The notes under the pieces were generated by a model. The model made no database searches. It was not told where the DNA came from and saw only the letters and a list, made by a program, of their open reading frames with translations. Shown here one piece after another: positions 6,153 to 6,319 of a stretch of 6,319 nucleotides of DNA (within the stretch, counting starts at the first letter, position 1; every line of letters begins with the position of its first letter). The stretch is from Chloroflexota bacterium (GTDB lineage Bacteria; Chloroflexota; Ktedonobacteria; Ktedonobacterales; Ktedonobacteraceae). A program made the position numbers and the translations under genes. The stretch lies in contig VBJK01000026.1 in assembly GCA_005879655.1 (NCBI GenBank), positions 2,118 through 8,436 on the forward strand. The letters run 5' to 3'.

Positions 6153-6181
6153 TTGACTAACATAGCTTCTCAGGCTATACT
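6153..6181 (+). promoter_or_regulatory. Rightward sigma-70-type promoter just before the direct repeats
   Basis: TTGACT (6153-6158), a 17-bp spacer and TATACT (6176-6181) each match consensus in five of six positions. The predicted start is at about 6187-6189, only a few bases before the first 41-bp repeat. A dyad ATAGC-TTCTCAG-GCTAT (6162-6178) occupies the spacer and the edge of the -10 and may be an operator. Confidence 0.6.
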
Positions 6182-6191
6182 GTAAGGGGTG

Positions 6192-6319
6192 GCGTCTAAA
6201 TGGCGTTTGGGGTCCGTGAGGATTTGTAACCACCCATATCCAACCACTGTGTTTCGATGTGCCAACGCGTCTAAATGGCGTTTGGGGTCCGTGAGGATTT
6301 GTAACCAAATGGGCAAACG
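6192..6319 (+). CRISPR. Candidate start of a CRISPR array: two 41-bp direct repeats with a 34-bp unique gap, cut by right edge
   Basis: Bases 6192-6232 and 6267-6307 are identical over 41 bp, a period of 75 bp. The 34 bp between them (6233-6266) are unique, and after the second copy 12 further unrelated bases reach the window end. The inner 37-bp form starts GTCTAAATGG and ends GAGGATTTGTAAC, like many CRISPR repeats that start with G and end near GAAAC; trimming to it would give a 38-bp spacer. The rightward promoter directly upstream would transcribe the array and places the leader on the left. Against it: only two repeats are seen, 41 bp is long for a repeat, internal pairing is weak (TCC-GTGA-GGA), and no cas gene is in view. 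The alternative is an ordinary tandem or dispersed repeat. Confidence 0.5.

Noticed and set aside
6093..6308. Leftward 71-residue frame containing a repeated VTNPHGPQTPFRR
   Set aside because: The protein repeat is only the 41-bp DNA repeat read in frame, because the 75-bp period is a multiple of three; there is no ribosome site.

Overview
The window most resembles the chromosome of a member of the Ktedonobacterales (Chloroflexota). This is an inference. It rests on the 484-residue XRE-type regulator with a long helical-repeat tail and on a 100-residue protein opening with an IARLRAQIAQEYEAAQRDL segment; both styles are, to my recollection, common in that group. Base composition looks near 50% GC, Shine-Dalgarno sites are clear, and sigma-70-like promoters are readable. 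No rRNA, tRNA, transposase or cas gene is visible.

Left part (1-1445): a leftward gene cluster starts from an extended -10 promoter near 1290. It encodes a 91-residue single-span membrane protein, a 96-residue orphan with a GTG start, and the N-terminal third of a membrane-anchored FtsH-like AAA ATPase that runs off the left edge. Divergent to it, an extended -10 promoter at 1376-1384 drives a 422-residue protein (1446-2714) made of small helical blocks joined by Pro/Thr/Ala/Gln-rich linkers.

Middle (2714-4220): the 422-residue gene converges with a leftward pair of small orphan genes (158 and 100 residues). Between them lies a large perfect-armed inverted repeat whose right half has been tandemly duplicated (49 bp, one mismatch). 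Upstream of the small pair is about 400 bp without a convincing gene; it holds an AT-rich stretch and a set of 10-bp-phased purine/GTAAC repeats.

Right part (4172-6319): a leftward XRE/helical-repeat regulator gene has a textbook promoter (TTGACA, 17 bp, TATAGT), a set of TATCGAC half-sites over its start point that suggests autoregulation, and a clean intrinsic terminator. The last 640 bp carry no gene. They hold three copies of a 12-bp motif (TTTCCGAGAGGC or its complement), a rightward near-consensus promoter, and immediately after it two identical 41-bp direct repeats separated by 34 bp of unique sequence, cut by the window edge. The simplest reading is the leader-proximal start of a CRISPR array transcribed rightward. 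With only two repeats visible this is a candidate, not a demonstration.
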